Translations under genes and position numbers: made by a program
Part shown: piece by piece, positions 1 through 9,221 of the stretch
Layout: each line of letters starts with the position of its first letter
Numbering within the stretch: position 1 is the first letter of the stretch
Origin: G038396625 sp038396625
GTDB taxonomy: Bacteria; Bacillota; Clostridia; Peptostreptococcales; Thermotaleaceae
Assembly (NCBI GenBank): GCA_038396625.1
Contig: CP121688.1
Coordinates: 1,054,001 to 1,118,000 of the forward strand
Length of the DNA stretch: 64,000 nucleotides
Direction of reading: 5' to 3'
Notes under the pieces: generated by a model
Told to the model about the DNA's origin: nothing
What the model saw: only the letters and a program-made list of their open reading frames with translations
Databases searched by the model: none

Positions 1-1
1 A

Positions 2-1309
2 CAGCCTGTAACGGCACAAAATTTTGAGTATGCTTGGAAAAGAGCATTAGATCCTCACTTGGTTCCCCATCCATATGAGTATGCCTTTCAAATGTTCTAT
101 ATTAAAGGAGCACAGGAGGCCTATGAAGGCAATGGTAGTTTAGATAATGTAGCCATTAATGCTGTAGATGAAAAGACATTAGAAGTTACTTTGAATGCGC
201 CAACGGAATACTTCCTTTACTTAACAGCATTCTATACTTATATGCCAGTTAGAAAGGATATGGTGGAGCAAGATCCAGAAAATTGGGCAAAAAACCCTAA
301 ATTAGCTGTCTCTAACGGACCATTTAAATTAGTAGAATATAGAATGGGAGACAGATTGGTCCTAGAAAAAAATGAAAACTACTGGAATGCAGAAAAGGTA
401 GCTATTGATAGAATTGAAGCATCAATGATTGTAGAGGAATCCACTGCTTTAGCAGCTTATGAATCAGGCAAAATTGATGTAAATGACCACTTACCTATTT
501 CGGAAATTGCAAGATTGCAAGAAAATGACGAAAACTTCCAAATACTACCAGAACTAGGGACGTACTATTATATCTTTAATGTAACAAAAGCACCTACAAA
601 TGATGTTCGGGTAAGAAAAGCACTGACAATGGCAATTGATAGAAAAGCAATTACTGAAAAAATTACAAAGGCTGGTGAACTGCCGGCAACTGGATTTGTC
701 CCTCCTGGATTAACAGATGCAGAGGGTAAAGAATTTAGAGTTGTAGCAGGATCATATGGACTTGATCCAAATGCTGCACAGGTAGAGGAAGCGAAGAAGC
801 TATTGGGGGAGGCTGGATATCCAAATGGACAAGGCTTTCCAAAGATACAAATCATTTATAATACCCTCGAGAGACACAAAGCAGTAGCAGAAGCAGTGCA
901 AGAAATGTGGCAACAAAATCTTGGCATAAATGTAGAGCTTGTAAAGCAAGATTGGGCTGAATTCCAAGATACAAGAAATAAAGGTAACTTTACAGTCGCA
1001 AGAGGAGGTTGGCTAGGAGACTATCCTGACTTAATGACAATGCTTGACCTATGGCTATCCTATTCGGGAAACAACGATGCACACTGGAAAAATCCCAAAT
1101 ATGATAACTTAATAGAAGAATCTAAACGATTAACAGGACAAGAAAGATTTCAACTTCTTTATGAGGCAGAAGCGCTTATGATGAATGAAAAAATTGTCAT
1201 GCCAATTTATTATTACACAAGACCTCAGGTTGTACGTGCAAGGGTAAAGAATTGGCAAAAAACGCGGATGAGTCATTGGTACTTTGGTGAAGCATTTATA
1301 AAAGAATAA
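2..1309 (+). CDS. Oligopeptide ABC transporter substrate-binding protein (OppA-type), 5' partial
   Basis: C-terminal about 435 residues of an extracellular solute-binding protein of the SBP_bac_5 family, which captures peptides outside the membrane for an Opp/Dpp-type ABC importer. The frame is open to the left edge, so the signal peptide lies outside the window. At the edge, VTAQNFEYAWKRALDP matches the conserved VTAxDFVYAWKRALDP segment of OppA proteins. Further family landmarks are VRKALTMAIDRKAI and the C-terminal ARGGWLGDYPD region. It ends just before a hairpin terminator, so it is the last gene of its unit. Family assignment is firm; peptide specificity cannot be judged. Confidence 0.93.
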   Translation, partial: QPVTAQNFEYAWKRALDPHLVPHPYEYAFQMFYIKGAQEAYEGNGSLDNVAINAVDEKTLEVTLNAPTEYFLYLTAFYTYMPVRKDMVEQDPENWAKNPKLAVSNGPFKLVEYRMGDRLVLEKNENYWNAEKVAIDRIEASMIVEESTALAAYESGKIDVNDHLPISEIARLQENDENFQILPELGTYYYIFNVTKAPTNDVRVRKALTMAIDRKAITEKITKAGELPATGFVPPGLTDAEGKEFRVVAGSYGLDPNAAQVEEAKKLLGEAGYPNGQGFPKIQIIYNTLERHKAVAEAVQEMWQQNLGINVELVKQDWAEFQDTRNKGNFTVARGGWLGDYPDLMTMLDLWLSYSGNNDAHWKNPKYDNLIEESKRLTGQERFQLLYEAEALMMNEKIVMPIYYYTRPQVVRARVKNWQKTRMSHWYFGEAFIKE

Positions 1310-1323
1310 AATAAAAATATGAA

Positions 1324-1353
1324 AAAGATGGCGTGAATTTCACACCATCTTTT
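1324..1353 (+). terminator. Rho-independent terminator after the oligopeptide-binding gene
   Basis: Inverted repeat GATGG-C-GTGA / TCAC-A-CCATC with one mismatch, followed by TTTT, starting about 15 bases after the stop codon. Confidence 0.75.
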
Positions 1354-1464
1354 CTGTGGTAAAGACGAGGAAAATGTATAAGTAGCATATAACAAAATAT
1401 TCAAATAATTAATCAAATGTGATTCTATAGAGAAAAAAGATAGATTGTTATAGGAAGCTTACTA

Positions 1465-3165
1465 TTAACCATTGCATATTTTAGATAAAATTTGGATTTG
1501 TACTTTTAACCATTGAAGAACATCTTTTTTATTCTTATATAGAGGGGGGATCTCTTCCCAAAGATTAAGATGCTTTTCTTTAAAGCCATGTACCGTCATC
1601 AATTCATCAATCAATAAGTCACGATGACAAGTAGTCTGTGTACTATTTACTTTATAACAATTCTTATCTGTATAGAACTTGTGAATCACACTGTGATTTT
1701 CCTTTACAGCCCAAGATAAATGTAAAGGAAAACCTATCTGTTTCTGGGAAATGAGCGCCATTTCATAATGATCAAAGGATTCTAAGTGATAAACTATGTT
1801 TTCAAGGTGGGTTTTGATATCATAGGGTGTTGTAATTAGTTTGCCTATACCATAAACTTCACCAAAAGGATATTGATGTGTGTGAACCATTTGTTCAATA
1901 TGTTCTTTGATGCAAATATCCTTATAACTGTAATGATTTATCTGCCATAAGAAGGTACTCTGCCTCCGCTGTTGATACTGGATAGCTAGATTTCTTTCCT
2001 CAAGGTTTGGCTCCTTTCTTTTCATATAGTTATCAAATAAATCAGGAGGAATCATAGAAGAATTAAGGCTGCATGTATAGAGATATTGATTTCCTGTCTG
2101 TTCCTCAAATTCAGTGAATCGCCTTAATAATGCTAGATCTGTTTTATTGAGATAGGCTTTTATAAGTGGTGCAGCCGATGTCATAGATTGATCAAAGCAT
2201 TTCCTAAGAATGGTTACAGCAGATGGATTTTTAAAATAAAAAGCGTTGTTGACTGGCGCTTCTTTACTTGTTACAAGGCAAAGTAAGGCACCAAGATTCG
2301 GTACTATGATGATATCATTACCTATAAGGGAAGGATCATATTTTTTTAGATAATAGAAAGAAACGTTCCCTTCAAAGCAATATAATTGCATATCTTCAAT
2401 AAAATTTATGATAGCGTCTAAATGATGATTCAGCCGAATAAGAAAGATGATCTTCCATCCACGGCTGATTGCTTGATGAATATTTTTTTTAAACAAGGGA
2501 TAATAGGCATCATCATAGGGTATACATGCTAGGGCGCTAGTAAATGTCAAGATTATGGGTTGTTTTGTATCGCAGGATGAAGAAGCCGCGGCTTTAAGAA
2601 GATCCAGTATACGTGTAAAAATCTGGTGATGTCCTATTAATAATGTATCCTGTGAAGATAATGGAATAGGCATATCCTGATCTATGGGGACAGATTCTGA
2701 CGGATATGCGTAATTCTGTTCTATGGACTGCAAATTTGTAGGATGTTCTGTTTTTGGGGGATTAGTATTTTCTTTGGCAGCAGAAGATTTTTTACTGGGT
2801 GATGATTTTTCTTCTAAAGGTTTTAATTTAGCTTTTGCATTCATTGAAAATGCTTGTGCTTCTAAAAGGAATTTTTTAATTAGATTTTTTGTGCTTAAAC
2901 TATTGTTGTTGATATCCATGCTATAAAGCTCTTGAATAAGGTCTTTCACTTTTTTCTCTTGAAAAGAAGTTAAAATATTTTTTGAAAGATACTCTGCGAT
3001 TGCATCGATATAGTGAGAATAATAAGGAGGAATTCTTGTTCCATGAATCCAACGGCTCACTAAGGATGGATCAATATTAAGTACTTTTGCAAGCATTTTG
3101 TTACTTATATGGGTAGAAGAAAGAAGTAGGCGGAGACATTCTCCAAATTCTTTATTGACATCCAT
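1465..3165 (-). CDS. Large HTH-domain protein of unknown function
   Basis: A 566-residue cytoplasmic protein. Residues about 1-60 form an XRE/Cro-like helix-turn-helix; MLAKVLNIDPSLVSRWIHGT is the helix pair. A lysine/proline-rich linker follows (about 110-150), then a long C-terminal region that matches no family I recognise. It has no membrane segment or signal peptide. The start is the ATG at 3165, which has GGAGG seven bases upstream; an upstream in-frame ATG at 3183 lacks a site. It stands alone, convergent with the upstream terminator and divergent from the HD-GYP gene. The HTH at the N-terminus suggests a DNA-binding regulator with a sensor or effector domain, but that is inference. 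Confidence 0.8.
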   Translation of the reverse strand: MDVNKEFGECLRLLLSSTHISNKMLAKVLNIDPSLVSRWIHGTRIPPYYSHYIDAIAEYLSKNILTSFQEKKVKDLIQELYSMDINNNSLSTKNLIKKFLLEAQAFSMNAKAKLKPLEEKSSPSKKSSAAKENTNPPKTEHPTNLQSIEQNYAYPSESVPIDQDMPIPLSSQDTLLIGHHQIFTRILDLLKAAASSSCDTKQPIILTFTSALACIPYDDAYYPLFKKNIHQAISRGWKIIFLIRLNHHLDAIINFIEDMQLYCFEGNVSFYYLKKYDPSLIGNDIIIVPNLGALLCLVTSKEAPVNNAFYFKNPSAVTILRKCFDQSMTSAAPLIKAYLNKTDLALLRRFTEFEEQTGNQYLYTCSLNSSMIPPDLFDNYMKRKEPNLEERNLAIQYQQRRQSTFLWQINHYSYKDICIKEHIEQMVHTHQYPFGEVYGIGKLITTPYDIKTHLENIVYHLESFDHYEMALISQKQIGFPLHLSWAVKENHSVIHKFYTDKNCYKVNSTQTTCHRDLLIDELMTVHGFKEKHLNLWEEIPPLYKNKKDVLQWLKVQIQILSKICNG

Positions 3166-3561
3166 AACAGTACCTCCAATCATATTGATTTACATAAAAT
3201 TTGCATAGATATTATTATACAAATGAAGATTAGAATTACCAAAGTTTTGAGCAAAATATTTTATATGCTTAATTTTTATCACAGCACAATCGATAGAAAG
3301 ACATCCCCATAAAGTGATTATAAGCGATGGTGAAAAGACTTGAATGATGAGTGATGATCCGTCAATGACTAGGACATGACAAATAGGTAAAACATCTATA
3401 AAAATACAAAAATTGGGTGTATACTCGAAATTGAGACATAATTTGATAAGATAAATTTTAATATAGACTAAAATGAAGTTAAAGTACTGAAATATGTAAG
3501 ATGATGCAAAAAAAACATAAAAATATCTAAAGTCAAATTTAAAAAATATAAGGTGATTATA
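3166..3561. other. AT-rich divergent intergenic region
   Basis: 396 bases between divergently transcribed genes. It presumably holds the two promoters. I see no convincing riboswitch, repeat or RNA gene. A long reverse-strand open frame here is low-complexity AT-rich sequence without a ribosome binding site. Confidence 0.5.
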
Positions 3562-4647
3562 ATGAAAGATATAAAAAAGATGAAACAAATACATATTTTT
3601 GTTGCGGCCTTCATTTCCTGTCTATTGTTTTATGGGATTGTGTTTTGGACAGGAGGAACCATCTATCCATTTCCCCATTTGTTTTATCTCACGATTGTTT
3701 TTGCTTCTTTTTATGGAAATTGGTTTATTACCCTTTTTACAGCGGGCTTTGCGTCCATACTGATGTCTTACTGGTTGATGCCTATTCAAATTGAAGATTA
3801 TATGCTACAAGATCACTTTAGTTGGTTATTTCGCACCATGATGTTTTTATTTGTTGCAGTCATTACAAAGCTTAGTGCAGATTTTATTCGCAATCAAAGA
3901 AGAATTGCCATGGAAAATTCTGAACAAATTATCGCTTTTCAGAAGGCAACCTTTAATGGGATTTTAAATCTTGCGGAAGCTAGAGATCCAGAAACAACGG
4001 GACAACATCTAGAAAGATTGTCCTATTTTGCAAAAATTTTATTAGAAAATATACCCATACCTTCTGCTGAAAAGACCCATATTATTTCTACCATTGCTTT
4101 TCATGATATTGGTAAAATTGCTATTCCTGATGAAATTTTACAAAAGCCTGGAAAACTTACAGATCTAGAGTTTGAAGTCATAAAAGACCATGCAGTGATT
4201 GGTGGAGAATTACTGCGTCGTATTGAAGAATCCTTAACAGATGAAGATGATTTGCATGAAATGATAAAAACGGCCCGAGAGCTTACTTACTTTCATCATG
4301 AACGACCAGATGGAAAAGGCTATCCCCTAGGATTAAAAGGAGATGAAATTCCCTTTGCTGCAAAAGTCACTGCATTATGTGATGTTTACGATGCGCTTAC
4401 TTCCAAGAGACCCTATAAAGGTCCAATTCCCCACGACCAATGTGTTAAAATTATTCAACAAGGAAGAGGGACACAATTTGATGCGGAGATTGTAGATCAG
4501 TTTATGGCTGTTCATTGCAAATTTAAAGAAATTGCTGAAACCTTTAAGGATGGAAGTATATTGCTTGAAAAAAACATTTTTCTACACACAGATGAAATCA
4601 TAAAAAACAAAAAGATGAAAAAAGTCAATAAAACTTCATGTATTTAG
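3562..4647 (+). CDS. Membrane-anchored HD-GYP domain protein (probable c-di-GMP phosphodiesterase)
   Basis: A 361-residue protein with about four hydrophobic segments in residues 5-120 and a cytoplasmic HD-GYP domain in about 130-330. The HD pair is in AFHDIGKIAIPD, and the GYP signature is HHERPDGKGYP. HAVIGGELL and CDVYDALTSKRPYK are the usual flanking metal and structural motifs, so all recognised catalytic residues appear present. HD-GYP proteins hydrolyse cyclic di-GMP. The start chosen is ATG 3562, with AAGGTG six bases before it. It lies 34 bases upstream of a chemotaxis receptor gene in the same direction, so the two may be cotranscribed and link second-messenger turnover with motility. 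The membrane part resembles small multi-TM sensor modules and its ligand is unknown. Confidence 0.9.
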   Translation: MKDIKKMKQIHIFVAAFISCLLFYGIVFWTGGTIYPFPHLFYLTIVFASFYGNWFITLFTAGFASILMSYWLMPIQIEDYMLQDHFSWLFRTMMFLFVAVITKLSADFIRNQRRIAMENSEQIIAFQKATFNGILNLAEARDPETTGQHLERLSYFAKILLENIPIPSAEKTHIISTIAFHDIGKIAIPDEILQKPGKLTDLEFEVIKDHAVIGGELLRRIEESLTDEDDLHEMIKTARELTYFHHERPDGKGYPLGLKGDEIPFAAKVTALCDVYDALTSKRPYKGPIPHDQCVKIIQQGRGTQFDAEIVDQFMAVHCKFKEIAETFKDGSILLEKNIFLHTDEIIKNKKMKKVNKTSCI

Positions 4648-4681
4648 ATCATCAACACAGGAAGAAGATAAAGGAGGCAAC

Positions 4682-6784
4682 ATGATGTTCAAATTTAAAA
4701 AGTTAAGAAACAAATTATTTGTTTTCATTGGACTTGCTGTATTCGTTTCATTTTCAGCTTCCATTAGTATAAGTACCATGAAATCAACTAATATGGCAAA
4801 AAAAGCTGCACATGATCAAGCTGAAGAGATGGCTTATCACTATGGAAGCTATCTTTGTGCGGAAATAGAAGTAGCCATGGATGCTGCGAGAACCTTAGCC
4901 CATACGATCGAAGGGATGAAGAAAGCAGAAAGAGTGGATAGAGCTGCTATTAATGCCATCTTACGAAATGTACTTGAGCAAAATCCTAGTTTTCTAGGAG
5001 TGGGTACTTTTTGGGAACCAAATGCCTTAGATGGAAAAGATATGGAGTTTGTCAATGCAGAGGGCAGTGATGAAACTGGAAGATTTCTTTCTTATTGGCT
5101 TAGAGATGAGAATCAAATGATGTTAGAGAATATAACGGATGTAGAAGCAAAAGAATGGTATCTTGTACCAAAAGCAAATAAAATAGAAACGATCCTAGAT
5201 CCATATAAAAGTGAGTTGAACGGGAAAGAAATCCTCATGACAAGTTTGGTTGTGCCGATCCTAGATGATAAAGAATTTGCAGGTATGGTTTTAATAGATG
5301 TCTCTTTAGATACATTAACAGAATTAGTTTGTGATATCAAACCCTTTGAAACAGGTTATGCAGCTTTGATAGCAAACAATGGTACCTATGTAGGACATAG
5401 AGATCGTGAAGCGGTAGGGACTGATATGGGCAATACAGAAGAAATGATAGCAATGAAAAAAGCCATTAAAGAAGGAAGAGTTTATGAAACACATCTTAAA
5501 TCAAACTTGTTCAACACAGGTGCTTATAGAATGATTGTACCTGTTAACATTGGCAAAACAACTACGCCGTGGGCTTTATCGATTAGTGTTCCAATGGCTA
5601 AAATTTTAGAACAGGCAAATGAAATAAGAAACTTTTCAGTGGTAATCGGCATCATTTCCCTAGCAATGATTTGTTTTGTGCTCATTGGCATTACAAATGG
5701 GATTACAAAACCCATCAATAATACGATTCTAATGTTAAAAGATATCGCCGAGGGACAAGGAGACCTAACAAAGAGATTAAATGTGCATACGAATGATGAG
5801 ATAGAAGAATTGGCAAATTGGTTTAATGTGTTCATTGAAAAGATACAAGATTTAGTAGGTAAGGTAAAAAAGAATGCCTATACTTTATCAGAGGCATCTC
5901 ATCAAATAGCTATGGTTATGGAAGAATCAAACAAAGGCATAGAAGATATTGCAAGAAGTGTAAATGACGTATCAGATACCTTTCAAAACAATGCAAGCGT
6001 TGTTCAAGAAACCACAGCCAGTATTGAAGAACTAGCGAGCAGCACAGAAGTGATTTCAGGAGAAGCAGAGAAGGTTGCTGAAGGTAGCAAGCGGATATTA
6101 GATGCCACCAATAGGGGTGGAGAAAATATAAAAGAAGTAGTAGCAGTAATCCACAAGGTACAAATGGCTACTGATGATGTTTATAAAACCATCAAAGAAT
6201 TAAAGGATTCTTCTGATCAAATTGGCGAAATAGTTTCCTTGATCACAGGAATTTCCGAACAAACAAATCTCCTTGCTTTAAATGCGGCCATAGAATCCGC
6301 AAGAGCAGGAGAGCATGGAAAAGGCTTTGCTGTGGTAGCAGAAGAGGTTCGGAAACTAGCAGAAGAAAGCAAAGAGTCGGCTACCAAGATTAATGCCCTT
6401 ATCCATGAAATTCAGAGTAAATCAGAAAACGCAGATCATGCAATTAAGGAAGGTCAGCAATTTGTACATATTAGTGTGGAAAAAGCAGATGATACCCATC
6501 GACAATTTGAAAATATCTTAGGGGCGATAGAACAAATCACACAAAAAATTGACATGATGTCTAATTCATCAAGACAGCAGTCTGCAATTTCTAGTGATAT
6601 GACAAAGGCAATGGATGAAATATCCAATAAAACACAAGATAGTGCAGGAGAAGTACAACAAATTAATGCCGTTATAGAAGAACAAGTAAGTGCCTTTGAA
6701 GAGATCACAGCAAGTATAGATGAGCTAGATCATATGGCAAAAATATTAAAAGAAAACACGGAAAAATTTAAAGTTGAAGAGTAA
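4682..6784 (+). CDS. Methyl-accepting chemotaxis protein
   Basis: A 700-residue transmembrane chemoreceptor. TM1 is at about 10-30, followed by an extracellular double-Cache-like sensor domain (about 40-305), TM2 (about 315-337), HAMP (about 337-390, with EGQGDLTKRL) and a cytoplasmic signalling coiled coil. The hairpin tip is highly conserved: ISEQTNLLALNAAIESARAG followed by GFAVVAEEVRKLAEES, the CheA/CheW contact region. An AAAGGAGG site lies five bases before the ATG. Cache domains of this type often bind amino acids or small organic acids, but the ligand cannot be read here. A strong terminator follows directly. Confidence 0.96.
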   Translation: MMFKFKKLRNKLFVFIGLAVFVSFSASISISTMKSTNMAKKAAHDQAEEMAYHYGSYLCAEIEVAMDAARTLAHTIEGMKKAERVDRAAINAILRNVLEQNPSFLGVGTFWEPNALDGKDMEFVNAEGSDETGRFLSYWLRDENQMMLENITDVEAKEWYLVPKANKIETILDPYKSELNGKEILMTSLVVPILDDKEFAGMVLIDVSLDTLTELVCDIKPFETGYAALIANNGTYVGHRDREAVGTDMGNTEEMIAMKKAIKEGRVYETHLKSNLFNTGAYRMIVPVNIGKTTTPWALSISVPMAKILEQANEIRNFSVVIGIISLAMICFVLIGITNGITKPINNTILMLKDIAEGQGDLTKRLNVHTNDEIEELANWFNVFIEKIQDLVGKVKKNAYTLSEASHQIAMVMEESNKGIEDIARSVNDVSDTFQNNASVVQETTASIEELASSTEVISGEAEKVAEGSKRILDATNRGGENIKEVVAVIHKVQMATDDVYKTIKELKDSSDQIGEIVSLITGISEQTNLLALNAAIESARAGEHGKGFAVVAEEVRKLAEESKESATKINALIHEIQSKSENADHAIKEGQQFVHISVEKADDTHRQFENILGAIEQITQKIDMMSNSSRQQSAISSDMTKAMDEISNKTQDSAGEVQQINAVIEEQVSAFEEITASIDELDHMAKILKENTEKFKVEE

Positions 6785-6792
6785 GAATTTGA

Positions 6793-6840
6793 AAATACAA
6801 GCAAAAAAGTGACCTTGATGTCACTCTTTTGCTTGTATTT
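6793..6840 (+). terminator. Terminator after the chemotaxis receptor
   Basis: Long AT-rich stem: AATACAAGCAAAA-AAGTGA pairs with TCACT-CTTTTGCTTGTATT around a short loop. It lies ten bases after the stop and can serve both strands. Confidence 0.8.
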
Positions 6841-6870
6841 GTCATTTGCAGCAAGAAAAACAAAATCCTA

Positions 6871-7053
6871 TCATTTGTCAACATCCTTGGGATCATCAAT
6901 GAGCTGCGTAGAGAAACTCGTATAAGTTTGTTGTTTCGGTGTAAAATATACACAAGAAGGATGAGGCGTTGAAGACAAAGCTGTTACATGAGTAAGTTCA
7001 CATCTTCCATCATTCTGAAAAAAACAGTTAAGGGAGCAGTTAATGTTCATCAT
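6871..7053 (-). CDS. Small cysteine-rich protein, conserved in Clostridia
   Basis: About 60 residues, beginning MMNINCSLNCFFQNDGRCEL and ending in a hydrophilic tail. The spacing C-x3-C-x6-C and a later CVYF match a family of small clostridial proteins that start MNINC, which automated annotation often labels 'hydroxymyristoyl-ACP dehydratase' without support. The cysteines suggest metal binding or a disulfide. AGGAGG precedes the start region. An ATG at 7062 lies only two bases from it, so I prefer the ATG at 7053, which also matches the family's usual N-terminus. Function is unknown. Confidence 0.7.
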   Translation of the reverse strand: MMNINCSLNCFFQNDGRCELTHVTALSSTPHPSCVYFTPKQQTYTSFSTQLIDDPKDVDK

Positions 7054-7197
7054 CCGATGCATCGCCTCCTAATCATAGTATTTGAAGTAAAGAAAAATTC
7101 ATGACTTGTAAATAATGTATAAATGAAAACTTAATTTAGATAGTATTGTAGAATGATTTATCATGGAACAAACTGTACAAAAAAAGGGGTGAATAGA

Positions 7198-7797
7198 ATG
7201 CTTTTTCCAGACTATAACGAAAGTAGTAAAATATACCATGTTGTTAGCATTACAGATCTAAAAAAAACGATGAAAGAGGGAATACGTTATGATGATAAAG
7301 TAACCTACAAAACAAAATATGATGGTTTTCATCAAATGATTGACCAAGAAAAACCCCTATGGATACCCAATTGGCTTATTAGGAAAAAAGCTATTTTTGC
7401 CAGTATGAATTATCCTAAAGGGCACAAGTTTCATTCGCATACAGCAATTCTTGCCATTACAATTGATCCTAAAAGATGTTGGATTGCCAATGAAAATCGA
7501 GCCAATCAAATCTATGAACCCTATATTCTTCAAAATATCAAAGAATTTAAAGAATGTACGGGTTATTTAGAAAGAGAAGGAAAGAAAATGTTGAAAGAAT
7601 ATTGGGAGACATCTTTAAGCTTTGAAGAAAATTTAAAAATAAGAATGGATAAAAGAAAGGGGTATGATGCAGAAGTATTGATTGCTCATCCAATAAAACC
7701 AACAGATATTCAAGTAAAATATATTATTTCAGACCATAGGATCTTATCGGTAGAAGGGTGGAAAAAAATTTTTTGTGATGGGCAATGTGAAATTTGA
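7198..7797 (+). CDS. Uncharacterised protein, possibly with an ADP-ribosyltransferase-like fold
   Basis: A 199-residue soluble protein. The N-terminal stretch IYHVVSITDLKKTMKEGI, then AIFASMNYP and a hydrophobic strand AILAITID, has the layout of small ART-fold proteins (H near the N-terminus, 'L...GI', a strand with small residues). I cannot identify the catalytic residues, so this is weak inference. AAAGGGGTG sits six bases before ATG 7198; the longer frame upstream has no site. It stands alone, and no antitoxin-like partner is adjacent. Confidence 0.65.
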   Translation: MLFPDYNESSKIYHVVSITDLKKTMKEGIRYDDKVTYKTKYDGFHQMIDQEKPLWIPNWLIRKKAIFASMNYPKGHKFHSHTAILAITIDPKRCWIANENRANQIYEPYILQNIKEFKECTGYLEREGKKMLKEYWETSLSFEENLKIRMDKRKGYDAEVLIAHPIKPTDIQVKYIISDHRILSVEGWKKIFCDGQCEI

Positions 7798-7982
7798 TCC
7801 TCCTTTATTTATCCATTATGTAATTCCTTTTAAAAGTAAGGTATAATGAATAGTAGACAATACAGTAACAGGTATGTCGACGTTTATCATGGTATAGAGA
7901 AAGACTAAAGAAAAGACAATGGGCTTATTTTCTATGTTATATTGACAAACGAGATGCCGTGAATAGTAAAGGGGGAATTAAA

Positions 7983-8969
7983 ATGAAAGTAGGAAAATTA
8001 GACAGTGAATTGTTAAGAAAAATTGTTTTCAACAATATTACTTTACATAGAGATGAAGTATTGGTACGTCCAGGTATCGGAGAAGATTGTGGTGTGATTG
8101 ACTTTGGTGAATATGCCTGTGTGATGTCAACAGATCCGATTACAGGAGCCGCTAATGAGGTAGGAAGGTTAGCGGTGCACATATCTTGTAACGATGTGGC
8201 ATCTAGTGGAGTACAACCCCTTGGGCTTATGCTAACGATCATGGTACCAGAAGGCACAAAAGCCGAAGAGATTGATCTCATTATGAAACAAGCAGGTGAA
8301 GAAGCAGCAAAGTTAAATGTAGAAATTATTGGAGGACATACAGAAATTACTTCAGCAGTAAATAGGGTCATTGTTTCTTCTACGGCAATAGGAAGGCAAA
8401 CTAAAAGTAAAGTGATTCATACCAGTGGGGCTAAGCTGGGGGATAGTGTTGTGATGACGAAAAATCTGGGACTAGAAGGGACTGCTATTATTGCCCATGA
8501 TTGGGAAGATAAATTAAAAAATGTACTAGGAAAAGATGTGGTACAAAAAGCCAAAGATATGCTTAAAGATATCAGCGTGGTGACAGAGGGGGTAATCGCT
8601 GGAGAAATAGGGGTAACAAGTATGCATGATATTACAGAAGGAGGACTATTAGGTGCCATATGGGAAATGTGCGAGGCTTCTCAAACGGGTGTAAAAATTT
8701 ATAAACATAAGGTAAAGATCACATTAGAGACAAAGAAAATATGTGATTACTTTAAAATTGATCCTTTTCGTCTTATTTCCAGTGGCTGTATGCTGATGAC
8801 CGTTTCAAAGGAAAAAGAAGCAGCATTGTTAAAAGCGTTGGGGGAAAAGGGTGTAGATGCCAGTGTGATAGGTGAAGTTATAAAAGAGGAGCGCTATCTA
8901 GTAGATGGGGAAAAAGAAATAAAGATGATGGCACCAGAAAGTGATGAATTATACAAAGTCACTATGTAA
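7983..8969 (+). CDS. AIR synthase-related protein (HypE/ThiL/SelD superfamily)
   Basis: A 328-residue cytoplasmic protein of the PurM/HypE/ThiL/SelD ATP-binding superfamily. PGIGEDCGVIDFG near the N-terminus is the conserved acidic nucleotide/Mg motif. STDPITG, HISCNDVASSGVQPLG and IIGGHTEI follow the canonical order, and HDITEGGLLGAIWEMCE is the C-terminal-domain signature. HypE proteins end in a PRIC-type cysteine tail; this one ends SDELYKVTM, and no hyp, thi or sel genes are nearby. The true substrate is therefore unknown. ATG 7983 is preceded by AAAGGGGG; an upstream in-frame GTG is less likely. Confidence 0.88.
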   Translation: MKVGKLDSELLRKIVFNNITLHRDEVLVRPGIGEDCGVIDFGEYACVMSTDPITGAANEVGRLAVHISCNDVASSGVQPLGLMLTIMVPEGTKAEEIDLIMKQAGEEAAKLNVEIIGGHTEITSAVNRVIVSSTAIGRQTKSKVIHTSGAKLGDSVVMTKNLGLEGTAIIAHDWEDKLKNVLGKDVVQKAKDMLKDISVVTEGVIAGEIGVTSMHDITEGGLLGAIWEMCEASQTGVKIYKHKVKITLETKKICDYFKIDPFRLISSGCMLMTVSKEKEAALLKALGEKGVDASVIGEVIKEERYLVDGEKEIKMMAPESDELYKVTM

Positions 8970-9221
8970 AAAAATGTAAATTTTACACATGTTACATGTG
9001 AATTACAATTCTGTGAATAAAGTTGACATAAGATTCAAGAAGATGATATAACAATATTGTGAAGTAAATGCTTTACTGTTTGTTGAAATATCTTGCTGTC
9101 CTTAGAAAAAAGACTATTAGAGAAAGGAGAGCATGATAGATGAAAATTTTTTCAAACAGAATGGGACTTCGATAAAATTTTGAGTAGAGGAGGGAAGGTC
9201 ATCACACTAGGGGGACAAAGA

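Noticed and set aside
3190..3594. 134-codon open frame on the minus strand between divergent genes
   Set aside because: Low-complexity, Phe/Ile/Tyr-rich translation of AT-rich DNA. No ribosome binding site, and it overlaps the start of the HD-GYP gene.
9180..9221. TTG 9180 as start of the amidase
   Set aside because: No binding site before it, and it would place a polar, glycine-rich stretch ahead of a good signal peptide; GTG 9222 has GGGGGA at the right distance.
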